Shown here piece by piece: positions 6,882 to 15,157 of a stretch of DNA of 36,273 nt. The stretch is taken from contig JACRDB010000048.1 in assembly GCA_016218725.1 (NCBI GenBank), positions 1 to 36,273 on the forward strand, written 5' to 3'. This DNA is from Deltaproteobacteria bacterium (lineage in GTDB: Bacteria; Myxococcota_A; Polyangia; Polyangiales; Ga0077539). Positions within the stretch are counted from its first letter, which is position 1. Every line of letters starts with the position of its first letter. Made by a program: the position numbers and the translations under genes. A model generated the notes under the pieces. It was given only the letters and a program-made list of their open reading frames with translations, did no database searches and was not told where the DNA came from.

Positions 6882-8053
6882 TCTGCGCTCCCGGTGGACA
6901 GGGGCAGCAGGAACTCGAACGCGGCCCCTGGGAGCTCCGCCTGCACCAGCCCGATGGACCCGCGGTTGCGTTCCGCGAGGCGCTTGCAAAGTGCAAGTCC
7001 CAGCCCGATGCCCCGGGCCTTGGTGCTCACCAGGGGCTCGAAGAGCCTGCGACGCACCTCCGGGGCGATCCCGGGGCCGGTGTCCTCCACCAGGAAGCGG
7101 GCGAAGGCGCCGCGGGTGTCCGCGGTGAGGCGCACGCGCCCGCTGGGGCCTGCGGCGTCGGCGGCGTTGAGCAACAGGTTCACCAGCACCTGCTGGGCCT
7201 GGTCCGGGTCCGCGAAGACCAGCACCCCGGGGGTCACCCGGAGCTCCAGCGTGAGGGGCGTGCTGCGGGCGGCGGTGACGGCCTCCTGGGCTGCTTGACA
7301 CAGGGTGTCTGCGCCCACCTCCCGCGGCGCCGCGGGGCGCTCCCGCACCATATCCAGGAGCGAGCTGATGATGCGGTTCGAGAGCCGCACCTGGGCCTCG
7401 ATCTTGTCAAAGTGCCTCGCCACGGGCTCCGGCGCGGGATCCAAACGCTTTCTTACAAGAAACAGCGACGACTCGATGACCCCCAGGGGGTTGCGCAGCT
7501 CATGGGCGATGGAAGCGACGAGCTGCCCGAAGGTGGCCAGGCGCTCGCCCTGCCGGAGCCGGTGGAGGCTGTCCTCCCGGTAGGTGTGGAGCATGATGGC
7601 CAGCTCCATGTCCAGGAGCTTGTCCACGGCGTGGAGCTCGGGGCGCAGCTCCTCCGGGCTGGCGGTGGACAGCACCACATCCGCGAGGTGGGCGCGGATC
7701 ACGTTCACGGCGGTGAACATGTACTGCTGCGGGAGGTCAATGGCCACGTGCACCCGGCCGATACGCGCCCGGCGCTCGTAGTACCCGAGGTCCCAGGGCC
7801 CCTGGAAGAGCCCCGCGAGCCAGTGCGTGAGGGACACCTTGAGCCGCGCCACCTGGGCGTGGCCGCCGGAGATGCTCTGCCGCGCCCCGGTGTGGCGCAG
7901 GATGTGGTCGTAGAAATCGTCGACGATCCGCGGCAGGTGCGGCGCGGCGCGAGGCTCCAGGGCCACCAGCCGAAGCTCGTCGGCGGCGTTGAAGTCGACG
8001 TACCGCTTGATCTCGTCGAACAGGTGCTCCTCCATGGGAGCGCGCTCGTCCAT
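6878..8053 (-). CDS. Globin-coupled sensor histidine kinase
   Basis: A 391-residue soluble sensor kinase. Residues of about 8-160 form a protoglobin (globin-coupled sensor) domain: DEIKRYVDFNAADE, IVDDFYDHILRH, and YERRARIGRVHVAIDL with His102 as the expected haem-iron ligand. The HisKA domain follows (SIAHELRNPLG, phospho-acceptor His184). The HATPase domain has an N box (NLLLNAADAA), a G1 box (EDTGPGIAP), an F box and a G2 box (GIGLGLAL). There are no membrane segments, so it senses a diffusible gas, most likely O2, in the cytoplasm. It lies 36 bp behind uspA, in line with the SafE-like gene, and is coupled to the response regulator. This gene string runs away from the FNR-type site that also faces the cbb3 oxidase operon. 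The alternative ATG at 8035 cannot be excluded. Confidence 0.93.
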   Translation of the reverse strand: MDERAPMEEHLFDEIKRYVDFNAADELRLVALEPRAAPHLPRIVDDFYDHILRHTGARQSISGGHAQVARLKVSLTHWLAGLFQGPWDLGYYERRARIGRVHVAIDLPQQYMFTAVNVIRAHLADVVLSTASPEELRPELHAVDKLLDMELAIMLHTYREDSLHRLRQGERLATFGQLVASIAHELRNPLGVIESSLFLVRKRLDPAPEPVARHFDKIEAQVRLSNRIISSLLDMVRERPAAPREVGADTLCQAAQEAVTAARSTPLTLELRVTPGVLVFADPDQAQQVLVNLLLNAADAAGPSGRVRLTADTRGAFARFLVEDTGPGIAPEVRRRLFEPLVSTKARGIGLGLALCKRLAERNRGSIGLVQAELPGAAFEFLLPLSTGSAE

Positions 8054-8089
8054 CGCGCCCGAAGATAGCAGACAAAACGCCCCGTGGCT

Positions 8090-8548
8090 TTAGCGTGCCT
8101 CGTCCCCCCGGTCCCGGAAGGCGTCCCGGCCCCTCACCACCACCACCGAGGCGTCGCTGTGGGTGAGCACCCTCCCGGTGGTGGTCCCCAGCACCCGGTC
8201 CAGCACCCGGTGCCCGTGGGCCCCGAGGATCACCACCTCCGTCTGGAGCTCCTTGGCGACGTCACAGACGGCCCTCCAGGGCGTCCCGAGCTCCACCCGG
8301 GTGCCCGAGAGGAGGTGCGCCGGCAGGGTCTTGGCCAGCTCCGCCAGGTCCCGGTGGGCCACCCTCACCAGGAGCTCCACCACCTGGTTCGGGGCCATGA
8401 TGTACGCCTCCGCGGGCAGCTCCGCGGGGATGCTCACCGCCCGAAGGAGCAGGAGCCTCGCCCCGCTGCGGCCCGCCAGGTCCCGGGCGGCCGAGAGCAC
8501 CACCTCGGCCATGGGGGAGTTGTCCAACGCTACGAGCCAGGTCTTCAT
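8090..8548 (-). CDS. Universal stress protein (UspA family)
   Basis: A 152-residue single Usp domain starting MKTWLVALDNSPMAEVVL. The C-terminal half carries the ATP-binding type signature G-A-H-G-H-R followed by VLGTTTGRVLTHSDASVVVV, close to the G-2x-G-9x-G(S/T) consensus, so nucleotide binding is likely. The ATG at 8548 overlaps the TGA of the SafE-like gene (ATGA), giving translational coupling. Usp proteins are commonly induced under low oxygen together with cbb3 oxidase genes in other proteobacteria. That fits the divergent FNR-type site here. Confidence 0.93.
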   Translation of the reverse strand: MKTWLVALDNSPMAEVVLSAARDLAGRSGARLLLLRAVSIPAELPAEAYIMAPNQVVELLVRVAHRDLAELAKTLPAHLLSGTRVELGTPWRAVCDVAKELQTEVVILGAHGHRVLDRVLGTTTGRVLTHSDASVVVVRGRDAFRDRGDEAR

Positions 8549-9261
8549 GGTATTTGCTCCGTGGTCACAGGGTGGGGGCAGTGGCATCGCCGCGTCTCGA
8601 CGAGCCACGGGCGGGCCGCCACCAGCGCGGCCACCGCTAGCAGCGCCACCGCCCCTGGGGCGCGCGCCAGCCTTGAAGGGACGCGGAGCTTCGAGAAGAG
8701 CGCCGTCGCCAGCGCCGCGCCGGCGAGCCCCGGCATGCTCGCCAGGGAGAAGGCCCCGAGCACCAGGGCCCCCGGGAGGGCGCCTTCGGCGCTGGCCGCG
8801 AGCAGCACCGCCCCGGCCAGGGCCCCGCAGGGCAAGACCCCCGTGAGCGCCCCAAGGGCCGCGCTCCGGCGCAGGGAAGTGGCCACACGCCCCGAGCGCC
8901 CCACCCGGAGCGGTACCGCGCCGGTCCCCGCGGGCCTGCGAAGGAGCCGGTACGCGCTCACCCCGAGGCTCAGCGCCAGCCCCAGCGAGGCCACCGCCCG
9001 CGCCGTGGCGCTCCCGCTGCCGGAAAGCACCCGGTGCCCTAGAGAGCCCGCCAGCGCGCCCACCAGCGCGTAGGACAGCACCCTGGCGAGCCCGAAGGCC
9101 CCCGCGGCGCGCGCCCTCGCGGGGCCGACGGCGCCCGCGCAGGCGGTCATCGCCAGGGGTCCGCACATCACCGCACAGTGCGCGGTGGACGCAAGTCCAG
9201 CGGCCACCGCGGCCGTCAGGGGTGCCAGGAGCATACGCCCCGACCGTACCGCAAAGCCCAT
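8545..9261 (-). CDS. SafE/UreH-type membrane protein of cbb3-oxidase loci
   Basis: A polytopic inner-membrane protein of 238 residues with about six hydrophobic segments. It belongs to the sulfite-exporter TauE/SafE (UreH_2) group often found beside ccoI and cbb3 genes. The diagnostic paired Cys sites are visible: HCAVMCGPLAM near residue 30 and LTGVLPCGAL in the middle, similar to the transmembrane Cys pairs of DsbD/CcdA-type proteins. A role in copper or thiol handling during oxidase assembly is plausible but not proven. The C-terminus carries CHCPHP, a possible metal site. The start may be 9261 or the ATG at 9234. It is the first gene of the left-going operon from the FNR-type site. Confidence 0.8.
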   Translation of the reverse strand: MGFAVRSGRMLLAPLTAAVAAGLASTAHCAVMCGPLAMTACAGAVGPARARAAGAFGLARVLSYALVGALAGSLGHRVLSGSGSATARAVASLGLALSLGVSAYRLLRRPAGTGAVPLRVGRSGRVATSLRRSAALGALTGVLPCGALAGAVLLAASAEGALPGALVLGAFSLASMPGLAGAALATALFSKLRVPSRLARAPGAVALLAVAALVAARPWLVETRRCHCPHPVTTEQIP

Positions 9262-9302
9262 GCCGCACCGAGAGCGCGCGGGAATTTCAGGCCCCCCCGC
9301 GC

Positions 9303-9316
9303 TTGACGATCGTCAA
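9303..9316. promoter_or_regulatory. FNR/CRP-type operator between divergent operons
   Basis: TTGACGATCGTCAA is a perfect 14-bp palindrome that fits the FNR-family pattern TTGAN-N4-NTCAA (TTGAC-N4-GTCAA). It lies in the 176-bp region between the SafE-like gene (left) and ccoI (right). No -10 element at the class II distance could be recognised, so control of either or both operons is inferred from position. No FNR-family gene occurs in the window. Confidence 0.8.
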
Positions 9317-9437
9317 GTGGCGCACGGGTTGCGCCGGGGGGCACCCGGTGCGTGGGCATGGGGCGACGGAAAGCGCGTAGGGTGCGCGTGTTGCGGCGGT
9401 TTGGGGCTTGGCACGGAGGCTGCTCAAGGCGGCGTCC

Positions 9438-11831
9438 ATGGTGTCGACGGTCGCCGAGGAGCCCCCCTGGACGCACGAGGCGTCGGGGAGCGCGTGCCTC
9501 CACTGCGGCAGCGCATTGGAGGACACGCCGGGGCCCTACTGCTGCGTGGGGTGCCGGGTGGTGCACGGGCTCCTCAAGTCCCGAGGGCTCCTGCGCTTCT
9601 ACGACCTGCGCCAGGCGTCGGGCGTACCCGCGGTGCTGCCGTCGGCCGCGAGGGACCGCACCTGGCTGGAGCCGCTGGTGGCGTCCCTCCGCGGGGCCTC
9701 CGGGCCCCAGAGGCTCTCCCTGGACCTCCAGGGGCTCCAGTGCGCGGCCTGCGTGTGGCTCCAGGACGAGCTCTTCCGCGGGCGCGAGGGGGCCCTCGGG
9801 CTCACCGTGAACCCCTCCCTCGGGCGCGTGGAGCTGGTGTGCGCGCCGACCTTCGACCTGGAGTCCTGGGCGCGCGACGTGGAGTCCTTCGGGTACCTCC
9901 TGGGCCGCGCCTCCAACCGCGAGAAGCGCGCGAGCGACGCGCTCCTCGGGCGCCTCGGGGTGTGCGCGGCGCTGGCCCTGAACGGCATGCTCTTCGGTCT
10001 GCCCTTGTACCTGGGCCTGCGCGAAGGTCCGGTGTTCCAGTTCTTCCGCGCGGTGGAGTTCCTCTGCGCCGTCGGGAGCGTCTCCGTGGGCGGCACGGTG
10101 TTCTTCAAGAGCGCCTGGGAGGGCCTCCGCCGGGGCATCCTGCACCTGGACGCGCCCATCGCCCTGGGGATCGCCCTGGCCTTCACGGGCTCCTCCGTGG
10201 CGCTGTTCTCCGGCCACGCCGAGGGCGGCTACTTCGACACCGTGGCGGTGTTCATCGCGTTGATGCTCACGGGCCGCTGGCTCCAGGTCCGCGTGCTCGA
10301 GAGGAACCGCTGCCTGCTCCTCGCCAGCGACGGGGCCGAGGGCCTGCGCGCCCGCCGCGTGCGGGCCGAGCGCGTGGAGCTCGTCCCCTGCGCGGAGCTC
10401 GCCGCGGGCGACACGCTGGTGCTCGCCCCCGGGGAGCTGTGCCCCACGGACGCCACGCTGCTCTCCCCCAACGGCAGCTTCTCCCTGGAGTGGTCAAACG
10501 GCGAGAGCGCCCCGAGGGCCTACTCCGAGGGCGAGACGGTGCCCGCCGGGGCGATTCAGCTCGGGCTCCAGGCGGTGATGGTACGTACTCAAACCATCTT
10601 CCGGGACTCGCCCCTGCCGACGCTCCTGAGCGCCCCGGCGGACGGAGGCCCCGACGCGGAGCTGGCCCGCCAGGGGAGCGCCTGGCAGCGCCTGGCGCGG
10701 TGGTATGTCCTCGGGGTCCTCGTCGTGTCCTCCGCGGGCTTCCTCGGGTGGCTCCTGGTCACCGGGGACCTGCAGCGAGCCCTCGCGGTCACCACGGCGG
10801 TGCTGGTGGTCACCTGCCCCTGCGCCTTTGGCCTGGCCACGCCCATGGCGTACGAGCTGGTGCAGGCGGGCCTTCGGCGCCAGGGCCTCTTCCTCCGCGC
10901 CGCGGGCGCCCTGGACCGGCTCCTCGGCGTCAAGACCGTGGTCTTTGACAAGACCGGCACCCTCACCACCGGGAGCCCCGAGCTCACCCGCCCCGAGGCG
11001 CTGGAGGGCCTCTCGGAGGAAGCGCGTACATGCCTCTGGAACCTCGCGGTGCGCAGCGCCCACCCGAAGAGCGTGGCCGTGCGGCGCGCCCTGGAGCCCG
11101 CGGGGCTCGCGTTCTTCCCGGAGGCGTCCGTGCGCGAGCTCCCGGGCCTCGGGGTGGAGCTCGTCCGTGACGGCGTCCGCTGGCGCCTGGGCAAGGGCTC
11201 CTGGGCCCTGGACGGCAGCGCCGACGGCGCGGCCGTGGTGTTCTCCCGGGAGGGCGAAGGCCTCGCCTCCCTCGACACCGAGGAGCCCCTGAGACCGGCC
11301 GCGGCCCGCGAGCTCCAGGCCCTGCGCGACGACGGCTACGACGTCTGGATCCTCTCGGGGGACTCGCCCGAGCGCGTGGACGAGGTCGCCCGCAAGGTGG
11401 GCGTCCCCGAGGACCACTGCGTAGGAGGAGCCTCCCCGGAGGCCAAGGCCCGGTGGCTCGAAGCCCACGACCGGCGGGACACCCTCATGCTCGGCGACGG
11501 GATCAATGACAGCCTCGCGGTGTCCCGGGCCTGGTGCTCGGGCACCCCGGCCATCGATCGCCCGTTCCTCCCGGCGAGAACCGATTTCTTCTTTATTTCC
11601 GCTGGGTTACGGCCCGTGAGGGCGGCCCTTCGGGCGGCCCGCTCGCTGCATCGGGTGCACCGCCGGAACCTGGCGGTGGCGCTGGCCTACAACGCGGGCA
11701 CCGTGGGGATCTCGCTGGCGGGGGGGATGAGCCCGGTCCTGTGCGCGGCGGTGATGCCGCTCACGTCGCTGTCGCTCCTGCTGGCCACGTGGTGGTCCCT
11801 CGGGCCCGGGGGGCGCGCATGGAGGTCTTGA
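9438..11831 (+). CDS. ccoI: cbb3-type oxidase copper-translocating P-type ATPase
   Basis: A P1B-type ATPase of 797 residues of the CcoI/FixI/CopA2 group, which exports Cu+ across the inner membrane for insertion into cbb3 oxidase. The N-terminus has a Cys-rich cluster (CLHCG ... PYCCVGC) typical of this group, followed by a heavy-metal domain with CAAC. Next come membrane helices, an actuator domain (NGESAP, a variant of the usual TGES), the copper-site helix TCPCAFGLATP, the phosphorylation motif DKTGTLTTG, the SAHPKS nucleotide-domain motif and GDGINDS. The ATG at 9438 was chosen; a TTG at 9408 in the same frame is the longer alternative. It opens the right-going cco operon and overlaps ccoS by 13 bases. 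Confidence 0.93.
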   Translation: MVSTVAEEPPWTHEASGSACLHCGSALEDTPGPYCCVGCRVVHGLLKSRGLLRFYDLRQASGVPAVLPSAARDRTWLEPLVASLRGASGPQRLSLDLQGLQCAACVWLQDELFRGREGALGLTVNPSLGRVELVCAPTFDLESWARDVESFGYLLGRASNREKRASDALLGRLGVCAALALNGMLFGLPLYLGLREGPVFQFFRAVEFLCAVGSVSVGGTVFFKSAWEGLRRGILHLDAPIALGIALAFTGSSVALFSGHAEGGYFDTVAVFIALMLTGRWLQVRVLERNRCLLLASDGAEGLRARRVRAERVELVPCAELAAGDTLVLAPGELCPTDATLLSPNGSFSLEWSNGESAPRAYSEGETVPAGAIQLGLQAVMVRTQTIFRDSPLPTLLSAPADGGPDAELARQGSAWQRLARWYVLGVLVVSSAGFLGWLLVTGDLQRALAVTTAVLVVTCPCAFGLATPMAYELVQAGLRRQGLFLRAAGALDRLLGVKTVVFDKTGTLTTGSPELTRPEALEGLSEEARTCLWNLAVRSAHPKSVAVRRALEPAGLAFFPEASVRELPGLGVELVRDGVRWRLGKGSWALDGSADGAAVVFSREGEGLASLDTEEPLRPAAARELQALRDDGYDVWILSGDSPERVDEVARKVGVPEDHCVGGASPEAKARWLEAHDRRDTLMLGDGINDSLAVSRAWCSGTPAIDRPFLPARTDFFFISAGLRPVRAALRAARSLHRVHRRNLAVALAYNAGTVGISLAGGMSPVLCAAVMPLTSLSLLLATWWSLGPGGRAWRS

Positions 11832-12007
11832 TTCTGTTGGGGGCCCTCGGGCTCTCGCTGGTGGGCGGGGCGCTGGTGCTCTTCGCCCGGAGCATGGGGG
11901 CGGGGGACTACCAGCATGCCGACCGCCTGGCGCTGCTGGCCCTTGAAGAAGATCTGGCGGACGGCAAAAGCCCGCGGGACGGCGGGCCTTCCACGGAGGA
12001 GCGATGA
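11819..12007 (+). CDS. ccoS: cbb3-type oxidase assembly protein CcoS
   Basis: A 62-residue small membrane protein, MEVLILLGALGLSLVGGALV, then LFARSMGAGDYQHADR. One N-terminal helix is followed by the conserved segment with a short aromatic/Asp stretch and an acidic tail, as in CcoS/FixS. CcoS is needed for cofactor insertion in cbb3 oxidase. The ATG lies inside the end of ccoI, and the stop TGA overlaps the ATG of ccoNO (ATGA). A GGAGG near the end serves the next gene. Confidence 0.88.
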   Translation: MEVLILLGALGLSLVGGALVLFARSMGAGDYQHADRLALLALEEDLADGKSPRDGGPSTEER

Positions 12008-14382
12008 GCACGGACACGGAGGCCGCCTCGGCGGCGGTCGAGAAGCGAGAGATCACCTACAACGACGGGGTCGTGCGGCAGTTCGTCGCGGCGTCCATGG
12101 TGTGGGGCATCGTGGGGATGCTGGTGGGGCTGGTGATCGCGCTGCAGCTCGCGGACCACCGGTTGAACTTCGGCCCCATGCTGTCCTACGGGCGGCTCCG
12201 GCCGCTGCACACCAACGCGGTGATCTTCGCGTTCGTGGGGAACATGCTCTTCGCGGGGATCTACTACTCCGCGCAGCGGCTCCTGCGGGTGCGCATGGCC
12301 TCGGACGCGCTGTCGAGGGTGCACTTCTGGGGCTGGCAGGGGATCATCGTGGCGGCGGCGGTGACGCTCCCCCTTGGGTTCACGCAGGCCAAGGAGTACG
12401 CCGAGCTGGAGTGGCCCATCGACCTCGCGGTGGCGGGCGTCTGGGTGGTCTTCGCGGTGAACTTCTTCTGGACGCTCTACCGCCGGAACGAGAAGCACCT
12501 GTACGTGGCCCTGTGGTTCTACATCGCCACGGTGGTCACCGTGGCCATGCTGTACATCGTCAACAACCTGGCCGTGCCGGTGGGGCTGTTCAAGAGCTAC
12601 GCCCTCTTCGGCGGCGCCCAGGACGCGCTCACCCAGTGGTGGTATGGCCACAACGCCGTCGCGTTCTTCCTGACCACGCCGATCCTCGGGATCATGTACT
12701 ACTTCCTCCCGAAGGCGGCCGGGAGGCCGGTGTACTCCTACCGGCTGTCCATCGTGCACTTCTGGGCCCTGGTGTTCATGTACATCTGGGCGGGGCCCCA
12801 CCACCTGCTCTTCACGGCCCTCCCGGACTGGGCCCAGTCCCTCGGGATGGTGTTCTCCCTCATGCTCTGGGCGCCCTCCTGGGGCGGCATGCTCAACGGG
12901 CTCCTCACCCTCCGGGGGGCCTGGGACCGCGTGCGCCAGGACCCGGTGCTCAAGTTCTTCGTCGCCGCCCTGACCTTCTATGGCATGGCCACCTTCGAGG
13001 GGCCGCTCTTGTCCATCAAGAGCGTCAATGGCCTGGCCCACTACACCGACTGGATCGTGGGCCACGTCCCCGAGGGCGCCCTCGGCTGGAACGGCTTCAT
13101 GGCCGCCGGGCTCTTCTACTGGCTCGTGCCCAGGCTCTACGGCACGAAGCTCCACTCCAAGAGCGCGGCGGACGCGCACTTCTGGGTCGGCACCGTGGGG
13201 ATCCTCCTCTACGTGGTGAGCATGTGGGTGTCGGGCATCTCCCAGGGCCTCATGTGGCGCGCCCTCAATGAGTCCGGCGGGCTCCAGTACCCGAACTTCG
13301 TCGAGACCCTGGAGGTCCTGAAGCCCATGTACTGGGCGCGCGCCGCGGGCGGCACGCTCTACCTCTCGGGCATGGTGCTCATGGTCTGGAACCTCTGGAA
13401 GACCGCCCGCTCCGGCGCCCCGGTGGACGGCCGCGCGGAGGTGCTGGTCACCCCCTCGGAGGAGCCGAAGGTCGGCTGGGCGAGGCTCCTCTTCGGGCCT
13501 CCGGTGGTGCTCTCCGCGGTGCTCCTCGGGCTCTTCGGCGTCGCCGCGGTGGTGAACGACACGGCCTCGGTGACCCTCGCCGCGGTGGCGGTCTTCGCGG
13601 GGGTCTTCGGCGTGGTGGCCCTGCAGCTCTCGCAGTCCGGGGCCAAGGTCACCTGGCACCGGCTCATCGAGGGCCGCGCCCTGGTGTTCAGCGCCCTCAC
13701 GGCCCTGGCGGTGCTGGTGGGCGGGGTGCTGGAGCTCATCCCCTCGCTGGTGATGCAGGAGACCGACCGCACGGTCACGCGCACCAACCCCTACACGCCG
13801 CTCGAGCTCGAGGGCCGGGACGTGTACCTCCGGGAGGGCTGCTACAACTGCCACTCGCAGATGATCCGTCCGCTGCGCTTCGAGACGCTGCGGTATGGTG
13901 AGCCCTCGCGGCTGGAGGACTCGGTGTACGACCACCCGTTCCAGTGGGGGTCCAAGCGCACCGGTCCCGACCTGGCGCGCGAGGGCGGGCGCTACCCGAA
14001 CCTCTGGCACTACCGTCACATGACGGACCCCCGGAGCACGTCCCCCGGGTCCAACATGCCGCCGTACCCGTGGCTGGCGACGCAGCGGGTGGACTGGTCC
14101 CGCACCCAGGGCAAGCTCGAGGCCCTCCACGCGGTGGGCGTGCCGTACACCGCCCAGGAGCTGTCCACGGCGACGGACACGGGGCATGCCCAGGCCCAGG
14201 CGATCGTCCGGGACCTGGCCAACGACGGCGCCACCGCGGACCCCGACTCGGAGCTCGTGGCGCTCATTGCGTACCTCCAACGCCTCGGTCGCCCGCAGGG
14301 AGCGCCAGGCTCACCCGGCGCGCCTGCGACACCCACCACACCCGCCGCGGCGGGCACGACCCCTGCAACGGCTACGCACTGA
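12004..14382 (+). CDS. ccoNO: cbb3-type cytochrome c oxidase subunits I and II fused (CcoNO)
   Basis: A 792-residue fusion of the catalytic subunit CcoN and the mono-haem cytochrome c subunit CcoO. The CcoN part (about 1-470) shows His69 (RPLHTN, haem b), YGHNAV and GPHHLL (CuB ligands), the Tyr of VYSYRLS in the position of the cross-linked Tyr, and HFWVGT for the second haem pair. About three extra hydrophobic segments (about 495-585) link it to the CcoO part. CcoO has Cys613-Tyr-Asn-Cys616-His617 for haem c and a Met ligand in SPGSNMPPYPW. It ends in an Ala/Pro/Thr-rich tail. The enzyme reduces O2 to water with high affinity and pumps protons. It overlaps ccoS and is followed 15 bp later by ccoQ. 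Confidence 0.95.
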   Translation: MSTDTEAASAAVEKREITYNDGVVRQFVAASMVWGIVGMLVGLVIALQLADHRLNFGPMLSYGRLRPLHTNAVIFAFVGNMLFAGIYYSAQRLLRVRMASDALSRVHFWGWQGIIVAAAVTLPLGFTQAKEYAELEWPIDLAVAGVWVVFAVNFFWTLYRRNEKHLYVALWFYIATVVTVAMLYIVNNLAVPVGLFKSYALFGGAQDALTQWWYGHNAVAFFLTTPILGIMYYFLPKAAGRPVYSYRLSIVHFWALVFMYIWAGPHHLLFTALPDWAQSLGMVFSLMLWAPSWGGMLNGLLTLRGAWDRVRQDPVLKFFVAALTFYGMATFEGPLLSIKSVNGLAHYTDWIVGHVPEGALGWNGFMAAGLFYWLVPRLYGTKLHSKSAADAHFWVGTVGILLYVVSMWVSGISQGLMWRALNESGGLQYPNFVETLEVLKPMYWARAAGGTLYLSGMVLMVWNLWKTARSGAPVDGRAEVLVTPSEEPKVGWARLLFGPPVVLSAVLLGLFGVAAVVNDTASVTLAAVAVFAGVFGVVALQLSQSGAKVTWHRLIEGRALVFSALTALAVLVGGVLELIPSLVMQETDRTVTRTNPYTPLELEGRDVYLREGCYNCHSQMIRPLRFETLRYGEPSRLEDSVYDHPFQWGSKRTGPDLAREGGRYPNLWHYRHMTDPRSTSPGSNMPPYPWLATQRVDWSRTQGKLEALHAVGVPYTAQELSTATDTGHAQAQAIVRDLANDGATADPDSELVALIAYLQRLGRPQGAPGSPGAPATPTTPAAAGTTPATATH

Positions 14383-14397
14383 AAGGGAGTCCAAGGG

Positions 14398-14568
14398 ATG
14401 TTCCGCGAGTACTTTGCACACAGCCCCGTGCTGTTCATGCCCGTGGCGGCGCTGGCGCTCTTCCTGACGGTCTTCGTGGCCATCGTGGCGCGCACCATCG
14501 CCCGCGGCAGGGACGCCTTCCGCGCGCTGGAGGCCCTCCCCCTCGACGACCAGGAGCGCGCACCGTGA
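14398..14568 (+). CDS. ccoQ: CcoQ-like small subunit of cbb3 oxidase
   Basis: A 56-residue protein, MFREYFAHSPVLFMPVAALA, with one membrane helix of about 22 residues and a charged C-terminal tail. Size, topology and position between ccoNO and ccoP match CcoQ/FixQ. Sequence identity in this family is low, so the name rests mainly on context. A GAAAGGGAG Shine-Dalgarno sequence precedes the ATG. The stop overlaps the GTG of ccoP (GTGA). Confidence 0.75.
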   Translation: MFREYFAHSPVLFMPVAALALFLTVFVAIVARTIARGRDAFRALEALPLDDQERAP

Positions 14569-15149
14569 GCGCCGACGCACACTCTTCGCGGGGCGAGCAC
14601 CGAGAGAACGTCGTGGTGCACACCTACGACGACATCGAGGAGTTCGACAACCACCTGCCCAACTGGTGGCTGTACACGCTCTACGGGGCGATGGTGTTCG
14701 CGCTGGGGTACCTGGGGCACTACCATGTGTTCCACAGCGGCCCGAGCTCCGCGGAGTCCTACGAGCAGGAGATGGCCGCGGACCGCGCGGCCGCGGCGGA
14801 GCGGGCCCGAGGGGGCACGGTGACGCCGGAGGCGCTCCTGACGCTCTCCAGGGACCCGGCCACGGTGCGCCAGGGCCGCGAGGTCTTCACGCAGAACTGC
14901 GTGGCGTGCCACGCTCCCACGGGCGGCGGCGGCATCGGCCCGAACCTGACGGACCGCTTCTGGATCAACGGCGGCGCCCCGGACCGGGTGTACCGCTCCG
15001 TGACCGAGGGCGTCCCCGCCCGAGGCATGCCCGCCTGGGGGCCGCAGCTCGGGGCCCGGAGGGTGCAGTCCGCGGTGGCGTACCTGCTCACGCTCCGCAA
15101 CACCAACGTCGCCGGCGGAAAGGCCCCGCAGGGCAACGAAGAGCCCTGA
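14565..15149 (+). CDS. ccoP: cbb3-type oxidase cytochrome c subunit III, mono-haem CcoP
   Basis: A 194-residue subunit that passes electrons to CcoNO. The N-terminal part carries the CcoP signature (YDDIEEFDNHLPNWWLYTLY) and one membrane helix. One cytochrome c domain follows with CVACH near residue 112 and the Met ligand in ARGMPAWG. Classical CcoP is about 300 residues with two CxxCH sites. Only one is present here, and the length agrees with a single domain. It starts with GTG overlapping ccoQ, and ccoG begins 8 bp after it. Confidence 0.93.
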   Translation: MSADAHSSRGEHRENVVVHTYDDIEEFDNHLPNWWLYTLYGAMVFALGYLGHYHVFHSGPSSAESYEQEMAADRAAAAERARGGTVTPEALLTLSRDPATVRQGREVFTQNCVACHAPTGGGGIGPNLTDRFWINGGAPDRVYRSVTEGVPARGMPAWGPQLGARRVQSAVAYLLTLRNTNVAGGKAPQGNEEP

Positions 15150-15157
15150 GGGACCAC

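Noticed and set aside
11908..14280. Minus-strand ORF of 790 codons opposite ccoNO
   Set aside because: Pure composition effect: Gly, Arg, His and Val runs with no domain. The plus strand encodes all oxidase ligands.
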